Source: CAWBRT01 sp963832785 (GTDB taxonomy: Bacteria > Acidobacteriota > Terriglobia > Terriglobales > Acidobacteriaceae). Taken from it: a DNA stretch of 64,000 nucleotides. The notes beneath the pieces were generated by a model, which did no database searches, had not been told where the DNA came from, and saw only the letters and a program-made list of their open reading frames with translations. Position 1 is the first letter of the stretch, and every line of letters begins with the position of its first letter. Shown here piece after piece: positions 1 to 8,093 of the stretch. The stretch is from the NCBI GenBank assembly GCA_963832785.1, contig CAWHVF010000005.1, positions 1,922,001 to 1,986,000 on the forward strand, written 5' to 3'. Both the position numbers and the translations under genes were made by a program.

Positions 1-1
1 G

Positions 2-787
2 GTGGACCAGATCAATTTCTTGAAAGACATCCGCACCAAGGCCAAGGTTCCGGTCAAGCGCATCGCCTTGGTATACGAAAATACCGAATGGGGACTGTCG
101 GCCAGCGAAGCACTGAAGGACATTGCCGGCAAAGAAGGATTCGAGATCGTCCTGCGCGAAGCCTATCCTGCCAACACTCCCGATATGACTTCGCTGATCG
201 TGAAGCTGAAGAACTCCAAGCCCGACGTGGTCATTCCCTGCTCTTACCTTAACGATGCCTTGCTGTTCATGAAGACTCTCAAGGAAATGAATGTGGATGT
301 CAAAGTGTTTGCCGGCGGCGCAGGCTTTACCGATCCCAAGTTTTTGGAAAAAGCCGGCGACACCGCCAACAACATGTTCATTCTCTCGGCATGGGACAAG
401 GATATTCTGGCTAGAAAGCCGCAGTGGGCGACTCAGTACAACAACGAGTTCAAGGCCAAGTACGGCTACGATTTCGCCGAACCGTCCGCCAACTCCTATC
501 AGAATGTTTTCATTCTCGCCGACGCTTTGGAGCGGGCGAAGTCGAGCGAGCCGGACGCTATTCGCAAGGCCCTGATGGAAACCAACATAACGGACGGTCC
601 GGCCCTCATCAACCCGTACAAGGCGATCCAGTTTGGTACGATCCGCGGGATGACAAACCAGAACATCTATACCCAGATGCTCATACTTCAGGTGTTGAAT
701 GGGAAAGAGAGAGTTGTTTGGCCATTCGAGTTCATACCGCCTGATGTCACGATGGCCTGGGGAAAGCAGAAAATCGCCCGCCAATGA
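2..787 (+). CDS. ABC transporter substrate-binding protein, branched-chain amino-acid type (5' partial)
   Basis: This is the C-terminal 261 residues of a type I periplasmic binding protein (Leu/Ile/Val-binding fold). It begins inside the window edge, so the signal peptide and first lobe are missing. Visible family features are the run VALVYENTEWG-like near residues 20-32 (IALVYENTEWGLSAS), the PDVVIPCSYLNDALLFMKTLKE segment near residues 74-95, and the closing motif around PFEFIPPDV. It is followed by livH, livM, livG and livF on the same strand, which supports a Liv/amide-type importer. The substrate cannot be read from the sequence; amino acids, amides or urea are all possible in this family. 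The reading frame upstream of position 2 is not visible, so the start is not real. Confidence 0.9.
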   Translation: MDQINFLKDIRTKAKVPVKRIALVYENTEWGLSASEALKDIAGKEGFEIVLREAYPANTPDMTSLIVKLKNSKPDVVIPCSYLNDALLFMKTLKEMNVDVKVFAGGAGFTDPKFLEKAGDTANNMFILSAWDKDILARKPQWATQYNNEFKAKYGYDFAEPSANSYQNVFILADALERAKSSEPDAIRKALMETNITDGPALINPYKAIQFGTIRGMTNQNIYTQMLILQVLNGKERVVWPFEFIPPDVTMAWGKQKIARQ

Positions 788-799
788 CGGGCAAGGGAT

Positions 800-835
800 G
801 AAGTGTCCTCCCCGCACTCGCGGAGAGGGCACTTC
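800..835 (+). terminator. Long stem-loop between substrate-binding gene and livH
   Basis: Positions 800-815 pair with 820-835 around a 4-base loop (ACTC). Of 16 pairs, 14 are Watson-Crick, one is G-U and one is mismatched. No T-run follows, so it is more likely a partial terminator or an mRNA-stabilising hairpin than a full terminator. In binding-protein operons such hairpins let the binding protein be made in excess over the membrane parts. That role is inferred. Confidence 0.6.
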
Positions 836-957
836 CGTTCTAAGTTGTGAGTAGCGCGTTCGGGCGTTGGCCGGCCTTTAGTAGCCCGCGACGCCAATAT
901 TGGCCAGGGCCTATAGCATCGTTTCAACGCGCGCCTAAGCATCCAGGGGTGGCAAGC

Positions 958-1839
958 ATGCTATTTCAATTTGCGCAGCCGATTGTCAGCGGAGTCCTCA
1001 TGGGCGGTGTTTACGGTTTCATCGCCTTCGGACTCAGCCTTATCTTCGGCATCATGCGGATCGTCAACTTCGCTCATGGCGAGTTCCTGATGATCGGCAT
1101 GTACATGGCAGTTCTCGCCTGGAGCGTCTTCCACCTCGACCCGTTCATTTCAGCGTTTGTTATCGGCCTGGTGTTGTTCTGCTGCGGATATGTGGTTCAG
1201 CATGCGCTGATTACGCCGATCCTGAAGCGCGAGCAGCAACGCGAGCCGATCAGCATTCTGCTGTTTACCGCCGGCTTGATGCTGTTCCTGCAGAACGTGG
1301 CATTGATGGTTATGGGCGGCGAGGCGATGTCGATTTCGAACGGCTATACCAGTGCGGTGATCAATGTAATGCATCTGATCATCAGCGTTCCTCGCCTCAT
1401 CGGCTTCCTTCTTTCCCTGATTTTCAGCGCGCTTCTCTATGCGTTTATTTCGCGAACCGATGCGGGCAGGGCCATGCGCGCCGTCTCCCAGGACCGCCAG
1501 GCAGCCAAGTTGATGGGAGTGAACGAGTACAAGATGTTCACCCTGGCAATGTCAATCGGGTTGGCAATTGTGGGCATCGCCGGAGCCATGTTGTCGACTT
1601 TCTACTACGTTTTCCCGACGGTCGGGTCCGTATTCACGCTTCGCTCTTTTGTGATCGTGGTGTTGGGCGGCATCGGCAGCATTCCGGGGGCTTTGCTGGG
1701 AGGAGTGATTCTTGGCTTGGTCGAGTCCGTCTCTGCCCAGTTCATGCCAGCGGCATACGCTGAAGTGATGATCTTTGTCATCTTTATTGTCGTTCTGCTG
1801 GTCAAACCAGCCGGGCTTTTCGGACTGGAAAGGGAGTGA
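958..1839 (+). CDS. livH: Branched-chain amino-acid ABC transporter permease LivH
   Basis: An inner-membrane permease of the LivH family, 293 residues. The N-terminal motif GGVYGFIAFGLSLIFGIMRIVNFAHGEFLM is split over residues about 17-45 and is the hallmark of LivH. About eight hydrophobic segments follow, and the late loop FTLRSFVIVVLGGIGSIPGA is the expected EAA-like coupling loop. I chose the ATG at 958 because the family starts shortly before the first membrane helix. The frame stays open upstream to 847 but that part is basic and unlike the family. livM starts 3 bases after its stop. Confidence 0.92.
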   Translation: MLFQFAQPIVSGVLMGGVYGFIAFGLSLIFGIMRIVNFAHGEFLMIGMYMAVLAWSVFHLDPFISAFVIGLVLFCCGYVVQHALITPILKREQQREPISILLFTAGLMLFLQNVALMVMGGEAMSISNGYTSAVINVMHLIISVPRLIGFLLSLIFSALLYAFISRTDAGRAMRAVSQDRQAAKLMGVNEYKMFTLAMSIGLAIVGIAGAMLSTFYYVFPTVGSVFTLRSFVIVVLGGIGSIPGALLGGVILGLVESVSAQFMPAAYAEVMIFVIFIVVLLVKPAGLFGLERE

Positions 1840-1842
1840 GCA

Positions 1843-2841
1843 GTGAGAACCCTGAAGACCGCTTCGATTGTAGCGTTCTGCTTGCTTATATTGGGGCTGC
1901 CGCTCGTGGATGACAGTCCGTATTTCCTGCAGACTGTAATTCTGATCGCCTTCTCCGCTTACATGAGCTGCAGTTGGAACATACTCGGCGGCCTGGCCGG
2001 ACAAGTCTCGCTGGGGCACTCCGCCTTTGCCGGCATTGGGGCGTATACGTCGACGCTCGCCTTTATGTACCTGGACCTGAGTCCATGGTTTGGCATGATT
2101 CTTGGCGGAATGATAGCGGGTATTTTTGCGCTGGGCATCGGATACGCTTGTTTCCGCCTGAAGGGAACTTACTTTACGCTTTCCACCATTGCATTCGGCT
2201 CGGTTCTGCGCATATTCGTGCTGGCCAATAACTCGATTTTGGGGCTGCACACCCGAGGCGCCCAAGGCCTGATAGTCCCTCTGAAAGGCAATATGCCGTC
2301 GGTAATGCAGTTCGCCGGAAAAACTCCATACTACTATCTCATCGTGGCTATGACGGCCGTTGTGGTTCTGCTGACCGTCTGGATCAGCCGTTCGAAGATC
2401 GGCTATTACTTTGCCGCGATCAAGGCCAATCAGGATGCGGCCGCATCTTTGGGAGTCAACGTAGTCGCCTACAAGCAATTGGCGAACTTCACCAGCGCTT
2501 TTCTGACCGCCCTGGGCGGAACCTTCTACGCTCAATTCATCCTTTACGTCGACCCCAACCGAATCTTCGGGCTCGAGTTCTCATTGGAGATCGTTCTCGT
2601 CGCCGTGATCGGCGGGCAGGGGACGATCCTGGGGCCGGTACTCGGCGCGCTTATTCTCGTGCCTATATCTGAAATCGCCAGGTCGACGTTAGGAGGCGGC
2701 AATTTTGCCGGTCTACATGTGGCGCTGTACGGAGTGGCGATGATGGCGATCATCATGTTCATGCCCCAGGGCCTGATCAGGCCGCTGGGCGCCCTGTGCG
2801 GAATGTTTGCCAGGAAGACCAAGGCCATCGCCACGGCGTAG
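1843..2841 (+). CDS. livM: Branched-chain amino-acid ABC transporter permease LivM
   Basis: The second permease of the importer, 332 residues, with about eight to nine membrane segments. The family signature is visible at residues about 46-70 (WNILGGLAGQVSLGHSAFAGIGAY) and in the coupling loop near residue 255 (VAVIGGQGTILGPVLGA). It starts at GTG 1843, three bases after livH, with GGAAAGGGAG just upstream as ribosome-binding site. It pairs with LivH to form the pore. Its stop codon overlaps the ribosome-binding site of livG. Confidence 0.92.
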   Translation: MRTLKTASIVAFCLLILGLPLVDDSPYFLQTVILIAFSAYMSCSWNILGGLAGQVSLGHSAFAGIGAYTSTLAFMYLDLSPWFGMILGGMIAGIFALGIGYACFRLKGTYFTLSTIAFGSVLRIFVLANNSILGLHTRGAQGLIVPLKGNMPSVMQFAGKTPYYYLIVAMTAVVVLLTVWISRSKIGYYFAAIKANQDAAASLGVNVVAYKQLANFTSAFLTALGGTFYAQFILYVDPNRIFGLEFSLEIVLVAVIGGQGTILGPVLGALILVPISEIARSTLGGGNFAGLHVALYGVAMMAIIMFMPQGLIRPLGALCGMFARKTKAIATA

Positions 2842-2852
2842 GAGAGAAGATT

Positions 2853-3599
2853 GTGGATGGCATGTTGAAAGTCGAAAACGTAACCAAGGCCTTCGGCGGC
2901 GTGCTGGCGGTGAAAAACGTATCGCTGGGGCTTAAGGACCGCGAAATTCTTGGCCTGATTGGCCCCAATGGGGCCGGCAAGACGACGTTGTTCAGCATGA
3001 TCGCCGGATACCACAAACCGACCTCGGGCCACATATTCTTTCGCGGCGAAGACATTACCGGGATCAGCCCGCACAATGCGTGCAAGCGGGGCATAGCCAG
3101 AACGTTTCAGATCGTCAAGCCGTTTGGAGATTTATCTGTTCTGGAAAATGTGACCATCGGGGCGCTGTGCCGCACCAATAGCGTTACGGCGGCCAAGAAT
3201 AAGGCCGGTGAGGTGCTGGAGTTCGTTGGCCTGGCCGGCAAGAGGGACCAGGCGGCCCACAGCTTGACCATTTGCGACCGCAAACGATTGGAGATGGCCC
3301 GCGCTTTGGCAACCGGGCCGCAGCTGGTGCTGCTGGACGAAGTAATGGCCGGGCTGAATCCCGCCGAGTCCTCCGAAGTAGCAAGCGTGGTTAACCAGAT
3401 TCGCAATGAGATGGGCGTAAGCCTGCTGGTAATCGAGCACGTGATGAGCGTGATCATGTATCTGTCCGACCGGATATGCGTGCTCGACCATGGCGAGCTC
3501 ATTGCCGACGCGCATCCATCGGACATTGTGCGGGACGAAAAGGTTATCAAATCTTACCTTGGGGAGCGATCCGGCTGTGCTAAAAGTGGATCAAATTGA
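2853..3599 (+). CDS. livG: Branched-chain amino-acid ABC transporter ATP-binding protein LivG
   Basis: One of two ATPases of the importer, 248 residues. Walker A is GPNGAGKTT at residues 37-45, and Walker B is QLVLLDEVMAGLNP. The usual LSGGQ signature is replaced by LTICDRKRLEMARAL, a degenerate form I recall from some LivG proteins. I chose GTG at 2853 because GGAGAGAAG at 2841-2849 is well placed for it; ATG 2862 is the alternative. It overlaps livF by 23 bases. Confidence 0.9.
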   Translation: MDGMLKVENVTKAFGGVLAVKNVSLGLKDREILGLIGPNGAGKTTLFSMIAGYHKPTSGHIFFRGEDITGISPHNACKRGIARTFQIVKPFGDLSVLENVTIGALCRTNSVTAAKNKAGEVLEFVGLAGKRDQAAHSLTICDRKRLEMARALATGPQLVLLDEVMAGLNPAESSEVASVVNQIRNEMGVSLLVIEHVMSVIMYLSDRICVLDHGELIADAHPSDIVRDEKVIKSYLGERSGCAKSGSN

Positions 3600-4332
3600 C
3601 GTTTATTACGACGACTTCCACGTCATCGATAAAGTATCGCTCCATATCTTGCCGGGCGAGTGCGTAGCTCTGCTGGGCGGCAACGGCGCGGGAAAATCGA
3701 CGCTGATCAATGCCATCTCCGGAATCCTGCCGGTCAAAGGCGGAGCGATCGACTTCGGCCCGGTAAGGACCAGCTCGCTGCCTTCTCACAAGATCGTGGA
3801 TCTGGGCATCATCCAGATTCCCGAGGGGCGCCGGCTCTTCCCCGCCATGACGGTTCGCGAGAACCTGCTGCTAGGTGGATTCTGCCCGCGCGCCAAGGCA
3901 AAACGACATCAGAAAATGGAGGAAGTGCTCGCCCTCCTGCCCGATTTGGCCGACAAACTCGACCGCCTGGCCGGCTCGCTCTCCGGCGGCGAGCAGCAGA
4001 TGTGCGCTATCGGGCGCGGATTGATGTCATTGCCAACCATCCTGATGCTGGATGAGCCCTCTTTGGGGCTGGCGCCGATGATTGTCGACAAGATCTTCGA
4101 AATCATTAAACAAGTTAATAAGACAGGAACGGCTGTGCTGCTGGTGGAACAAAACGTTGAACTTAGCTTGGAAGTGTCGGAGAGGGCCTACGTTTTGGAA
4201 AACGGAAGAATTCGCATGGAGGGCGCGGCACGCCTGTTAAGGGACAACGAGGAGTTGCGAAAAGCCTACCTGGGCGAAAGCAGCGGACCGCGAGCCGGCG
4301 TTGCCGGACGGTCCGTTTCGCAGGGAAGATAA
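3577..4332 (+). CDS. livF: Branched-chain amino-acid ABC transporter ATP-binding protein LivF
   Basis: The second ATPase of the importer, 251 residues. Walker A is GGNGAGKST, the signature is LSGGEQQMCAIGRGLM, and Walker B is ILMLDEPSLGLAP, all in the expected order and spacing for LivF. The start GTG at 3577 has GGGGAG at 3561-3566 upstream and lies inside livG, which indicates translational coupling. The frame is open further upstream but that part overlaps livG and does not resemble the family. It is the last gene of the Liv cluster. Confidence 0.92.
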   Translation: MLKVDQIDVYYDDFHVIDKVSLHILPGECVALLGGNGAGKSTLINAISGILPVKGGAIDFGPVRTSSLPSHKIVDLGIIQIPEGRRLFPAMTVRENLLLGGFCPRAKAKRHQKMEEVLALLPDLADKLDRLAGSLSGGEQQMCAIGRGLMSLPTILMLDEPSLGLAPMIVDKIFEIIKQVNKTGTAVLLVEQNVELSLEVSERAYVLENGRIRMEGAARLLRDNEELRKAYLGESSGPRAGVAGRSVSQGR

Positions 4333-4413
4333 TTAGAACTGCGGTCTAGAAGAACCATAGATGGTGTATACCAAGAAATGGGCGTCATTCCCAGCGAGCG
4401 CCTGCCGACAAGG

Positions 4414-4947
4414 TTACTGCTGCGGGGTTGGTTCGATGGTTAAAGAATCGTAGGTGTCCATCATTTCACGGAAGACCGCAATTTGTTCTTTGCTGAGCCG
4501 AACTCCAATTTGTTTTCCATTCTCCTTGCTGAAAGCAGTTAACTCAACAGTTTGGCTCGTTGCAATCTGGTGGATAATATCAGCAGCAACGGGAAAATCC
4601 CAACTAGCCACAGCACAATTTCCCATCCCTGGAATAGCAGCATAACCACACTTGAGCCTTCCTTCACTTTCCAATGTTATCTTGCCGTTATCGGTTACAA
4701 ACAACAGACTGGTATTACAGCAGCCGTTAGAAGCCTTAAAACCTGTTGCTTCAATCCAAAGGTGAAATGCCTTTCCTTGTTTGTCGTGTTCGATATAAGG
4801 CTTGAATTTCCACGACCGATGGTCTTGTTGGTGATGGGGAACAGATTTGGGATAAATCCAGGTTGATTTAGAATCTTCCGATTGTTTGGTTTGGGCCAAC
4901 AGAAAAGTCGGAAGCAGGATGAACAGCAAAATCAAAAATCGTTTCAT
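4414..4947 (-). CDS. Secreted hypothetical protein
   Basis: I do not recognise this protein. With the ATG at 4947 it has 177 residues and starts MKRFLILLFILLPTFLLAQ, a clear Sec signal peptide. The mature part has four cysteines (SNGCCNTS, LKCGYAA, GNCAVAS) and no membrane segments, so it is probably periplasmic or exported. A GTG at 4971 would add eight residues and spoil the signal peptide. The gene is visibly AT-richer than its neighbours and stands alone between the Liv operon and a convergent gene, which suggests acquired DNA. Confidence 0.7.
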   Translation of the reverse strand: MKRFLILLFILLPTFLLAQTKQSEDSKSTWIYPKSVPHHQQDHRSWKFKPYIEHDKQGKAFHLWIEATGFKASNGCCNTSLLFVTDNGKITLESEGRLKCGYAAIPGMGNCAVASWDFPVAADIIHQIATSQTVELTAFSKENGKQIGVRLSKEQIAVFREMMDTYDSLTIEPTPQQ

Positions 4948-5110
4948 ATCGTTTATAACGTTTCCTTTCACGTTTGGCAGCCAGAATCTATTGAGTTATA
5001 CCCGGCCATATAGGACTAAAGCGGATTTGGGGTTTGGGCAAGAGAAAAGTTGGGACAACGGAACAGAGCTGATTTGTACGGTTTTTGTACGGGATAAAAC
5101 CAGTAAGCAG

Positions 5111-5165
5111 CGTAAGTTGCTTATGCTGTGTATTGTAAAATCAACAACTTACGTGTTTTCAATAC
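5111..5165 (+). other. Possible H-type pseudoknot in an AT-rich intergenic stretch
   Basis: The 4948-5427 gap holds no gene I can support. Within it, 5111-5119 (CGTAAGTTG) is complementary to 5145-5153 (CAACTTACG), and 5130-5135 plus 5137-5140 (GTATTG, AAAA) is complementary to 5156-5165. The two stems interleave, the arrangement of an H-type pseudoknot. It could also be two competing hairpins or chance in AT-rich DNA. No downstream gene follows closely, so a riboswitch role is not indicated. Confidence 0.3.
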
Positions 5166-5280
5166 CCAGCAGCCATCCGGTCGGGATGACGTTTGTCTTT
5201 TGGGAACGCCTACCGTAGTTCCGCTCTAGTTGTTCAAAGAATTACGGCTGGATTTGCCCGAAGAAAGGTGCAGCGCAACG

Positions 5281-5305
5281 AAAGCCCCGGACGCGGGGCT
5301 TTCTT
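5281..5305 (+). terminator. Rho-independent-like terminator
   Basis: A 9-base stem (5281-5289 with 5294-5302, AAAGCCCCG / CGGGGCTTT) with a tight loop is followed by CTTCTT. It has the classic shape of an intrinsic terminator, yet no recognised gene ends just upstream on the plus strand. It may end an unseen transcript from the AT-rich stretch at 5000-5280. Confidence 0.5.
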
Positions 5306-5427
5306 CTTGCGCGCAGAATGCTCGCAGAACCGTCGCGTACTCCAGAGCCGAAGCCAGCTCAGGAACTTAGCAAAATTTCGCCAGCCACACCGCATCCGGA
5401 GTAATATTCTGTTTTCAGAGGCACATT

Positions 5428-5805
5428 ATGAAAAGAACAGCTTTGGCTATGGTTTTAGTCGTGCTGCTGGGGCTGATCGTTGGGCAGGCGGCCGCCGAAG
5501 TTCGCGTTTTCGCGGGTTACAGGGGTGGATGGGGAAACTATTGGGGACACTATTGGGGGCCGTACTGGTGGCCGTACTACGGTGCGGCAATATACTACGG
5601 TTCCTATGCTCCTTATTATTATGGATATGGATATCCCTACTACGGGTATCCGTATTATGTCTACCCGTCAGCGCCTCCGGATGTAAATGTCGCGCCGCCA
5701 GCGGCGCCACCGACCCATTGTTACGCTGCAACCGTCGACCAAAATGGCAGGGTGCTAACCAGGCCGGACTACTCAAAACCGGTCCCTTGCCCCAAGGCGC
5801 AGTAG
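5428..5805 (+). CDS. Secreted Gly/Tyr/Trp-rich small protein
   Basis: 125 residues. Residues 1-23 form a Sec signal peptide ending AAA. Residues about 30-82 are dominated by Tyr, Gly, Trp and Pro (repeats like YWGPYW and YYGYPYY), followed by a Pro/Ala stretch and a tail with two cysteines (THCYAA, VPCPKAQ). Low-complexity proteins of this type are usually surface or periplasmic. The function is unknown. It starts at ATG 5428 after AGAGGCAC and ends near a stem-loop shared with the convergent gamma-glutamyltransferase. Confidence 0.7.
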   Translation: MKRTALAMVLVVLLGLIVGQAAAEVRVFAGYRGGWGNYWGHYWGPYWWPYYGAAIYYGSYAPYYYGYGYPYYGYPYYVYPSAPPDVNVAPPAAPPTHCYAATVDQNGRVLTRPDYSKPVPCPKAQ

Positions 5806-5820
5806 TTTAGCGATCTGAAC

Positions 5821-5854
5821 GGCAGGCCCGGGCGCTGGCCGCCCGAGTCCTGCC
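5821..5854. terminator. Stem-loop between convergent genes
   Basis: GGCAGG 5821-5826 pairs with CCTGCC 5849-5854, and inside it CGGGCG 5829-5834 pairs with CGCCCG 5840-5845 around loop CTGGC. It lies between the stop of the Tyr-rich protein (5805) and the stop of the convergent gamma-glutamyltransferase (5871), so it could end both transcripts. No U-tract is present. Confidence 0.45.
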
Positions 5855-5870
5855 TGCCATGCAATAAGCG

Positions 5871-7692
5871 CTACCAGCCCACGGCCTGTCCATCTTTCCT
5901 GTGATCCGATCCGCCCCGATACACGGGTACGCCGTCATCTCCGGGGTTGATCATAATGGCCTGAAATCCGCCCATGGGAGCGCCGTTGGCGGAGACCGGC
6001 TCGTGTCCCCAGGCTTTCAGTTGCGCGCCGACAAGGTCGTAAAGCTCCGATTCCATCTCCAGGCGGTTGCTTGCCTGGTCATGACTGAATCGGGCCATGT
6101 CCGACGCCGCCTGCACGTTCGCGCCCAGATCGAAGAGGTTGACCAGCACCTGCATGTGCCCCTGCGCCTGCTGCGAGCCGCCCATCAGTTGGAAAGCCAG
6201 CAGCGGCTGCCCATTTTTCATGGCAAATCCGGCCGAGAGCGTATTGAACGGCCGCTTGTGCGGCGCAATCACGTTGGGGCTCGATGGGTCCAAAGTGAAC
6301 AAGGCGCCACGGTTGTGCAGCAGGAATCCGTATCCGGGAACGGCAATTCCGGAGCCGAAAGCGGCGAAGTTGCTGTTAACCAGCGACACCATATTCCCCC
6401 AGCGGTCGGCGGTCGAGAGGACGATGGTATCGCCGGGCGCGTTGCCTTTCACCCCTGCCGGCGCGGCCTTGGACGGATTTATCTTCGCGCACAGCGTGGC
6501 CGCATAGGATTTCGACAGCAGCTTGTCCAGCGGCACCTTAACAAAATTCGGATCGCCGTTGTAGGCAAACAGGTCGCTGTAGGCCAGTTTTTTCGTCTCC
6601 AGCAGCAGGTGCCAGAATTCGGGCGATGCGGGGCCAAGCTGGGCGAGGTTGTAGCCGAGCTTGGGCAGGCAAACCTCCAGGATGTTGAGCATCTCGTCGG
6701 TGGCCCAAGCCTGCGAGGGCGGCGGCAATTCGGAAACCTCATAGCCTTCGTAGCTGGTGGTAGCCGGCGTGACCCACTCCGCGGTGTAATTCGCCAGATC
6801 CGCGAGCGTCATGGTCCCGCCCAGCGCCTTGGACTTGGCCACGATGGCGCGGGCAATCTCGCCTTTATAGAACACGTCGCGGCCCCGCTGTTGCAGCAGT
6901 CGGAAGGAACGCGCCAGGTCGGGATTCTTGAATATCTGGCCGGGCTTGGGGCTTTGCCCCTGAATCGTCCAGGCGGCGATCGGTGTCGGGATCTTTCTGG
7001 GTGCAGCAGCCGGACAGCGGCAGAGCGTTGGGGATGTTCCAGTCATGGGAGATACGTTCGGAAACCGGGTATCCCTTTTCCGCGTACTCGGCGGCTGGTT
7101 CCAAGACCTGCTTGAATTTCATCGTCCCAAACTTCTTCAGCAGTTGGTCCCATCCTTCGACGGTGCCGGGAACGGTCACGGTCAAAATCCCGCCGCGAGG
7201 CATGCCGCCGCCCGGCCCAGGCACGGAGACGCCAGGGACGTACTTGTAACCGAGCGAAGCATAGTGCTCCACGGTGGCGCCGCTCGGCGCCATGCCGCTG
7301 GCATTCAGCGTGTAAAGCTTGTGATCTTTGGCGCTGTAGACAATAGCGAACAGGTCGCCCGCCATTCCGATCATCATCGGCTCAACTACATTCAGCGCCG
7401 CCGCCGTGGCAACCGCGGCGTCAATGGCGTTGCCGCCCTGCCTCAGGATACGCAGTCCGGCCTCGGCCGCCAGCGGCTGGCTGGTGCTGACCATGCCATT
7501 GCGTGCCATGACCTCGGAACGGCTCTGCGCCAGCCAGCCTTCCGCCCGGTTGCCCCGGACGGCTTTACAGAACGGAAGCTGCTGCCCTTTGGGACTGCAC
7601 GCGGCCGGGGTGGCCTGGCCCGGGCCTTGTTGTGCAACTACTGCCATGGAGCCGAGAATGACGACAGCAACAAGCCGTAGAAGACGATGCAT
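5871..7692 (-). CDS. ggt: Gamma-glutamyltransferase (one frameshift)
   Basis: A secreted gamma-glutamyltransferase that transfers or hydrolyses gamma-glutamyl groups such as those of glutathione. The start at 7692 gives a signal peptide (VAVVILGSMAVVAQQ). The large subunit shows ILRQGGNAIDAAVA and GGILTVTVPG. The autocatalytic cleavage and nucleophile region reads GDTIVLSTADRWGN, whose Thr aligns with Thr391 of the E. coli enzyme. The small subunit has HKRPFNTLSAGF and GGSQQAQ. The frame breaks near 6981: after CTQKDPDT an extra base shifts the frame before IAAWTIQG. Removing one C on the plus strand restores about 606 residues, the normal size. I read this as an indel error, not a decayed gene. 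Confidence 0.85.
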
Positions 7693-7893
7693 GAGTCAGC
7701 CTCCATAAGTAAGAGTGTTGGGGCCTCGCCAAATCTGGCCTGAACGGAGCGTTAGCGGAGCGCCGTGGCGCGCAGCAACGCGAATTTGTGCTTCTTGCCC
7801 TGAGAATCCAGAATGATGAACTTTTCGCCGTCGCAGAAACTCGCAAGCAGGGTAAATGCTTACAGTGGGTTTATTCAACCTCTATACACGTAG

Positions 7894-7915
7894 GGGCAGC
7901 CGCCCTCGGCTGCCC
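7894..7915 (+). repeat. GGGCAGCCG/CGGCTGCCC hairpin repeat in the ggt-tldD gap
   Basis: In the 400-base gap 7693-8093 I see no gene. GGGCAGCCG (7894-7902) and CGGCTGCCC (7907-7915) form a perfect 9-base stem around CCCT, preceded by CGTAG. A fragment GCCCAGCCG with CTACGTAG follows at 7939-7966. It belongs with the similar hairpins at 42078, 48293 and 59693. Confidence 0.6.
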
Positions 7916-8093
7916 TCATATGGGGCCAACGCCCGCTTGCCCAGCCGAGGCGACTGAGCCTACGTAGTGTCAGTTCGAGCAACTAAGAAGGCCGGACTGA
8001 CAACGAAGAACTAAGAAGCGGGAAGTTGTTATCATCTTCCTACCGGACTCCCAGCGCTCGCCGTTGCGCTTGCCGGGATGGATCGAGGTGCAC

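Noticed and set aside
5871..7692. ggt as a true pseudogene
   Set aside because: Only one base is wrong, the catalytic Thr and all motifs are kept, and the same kind of indel affects essential genes nearby.
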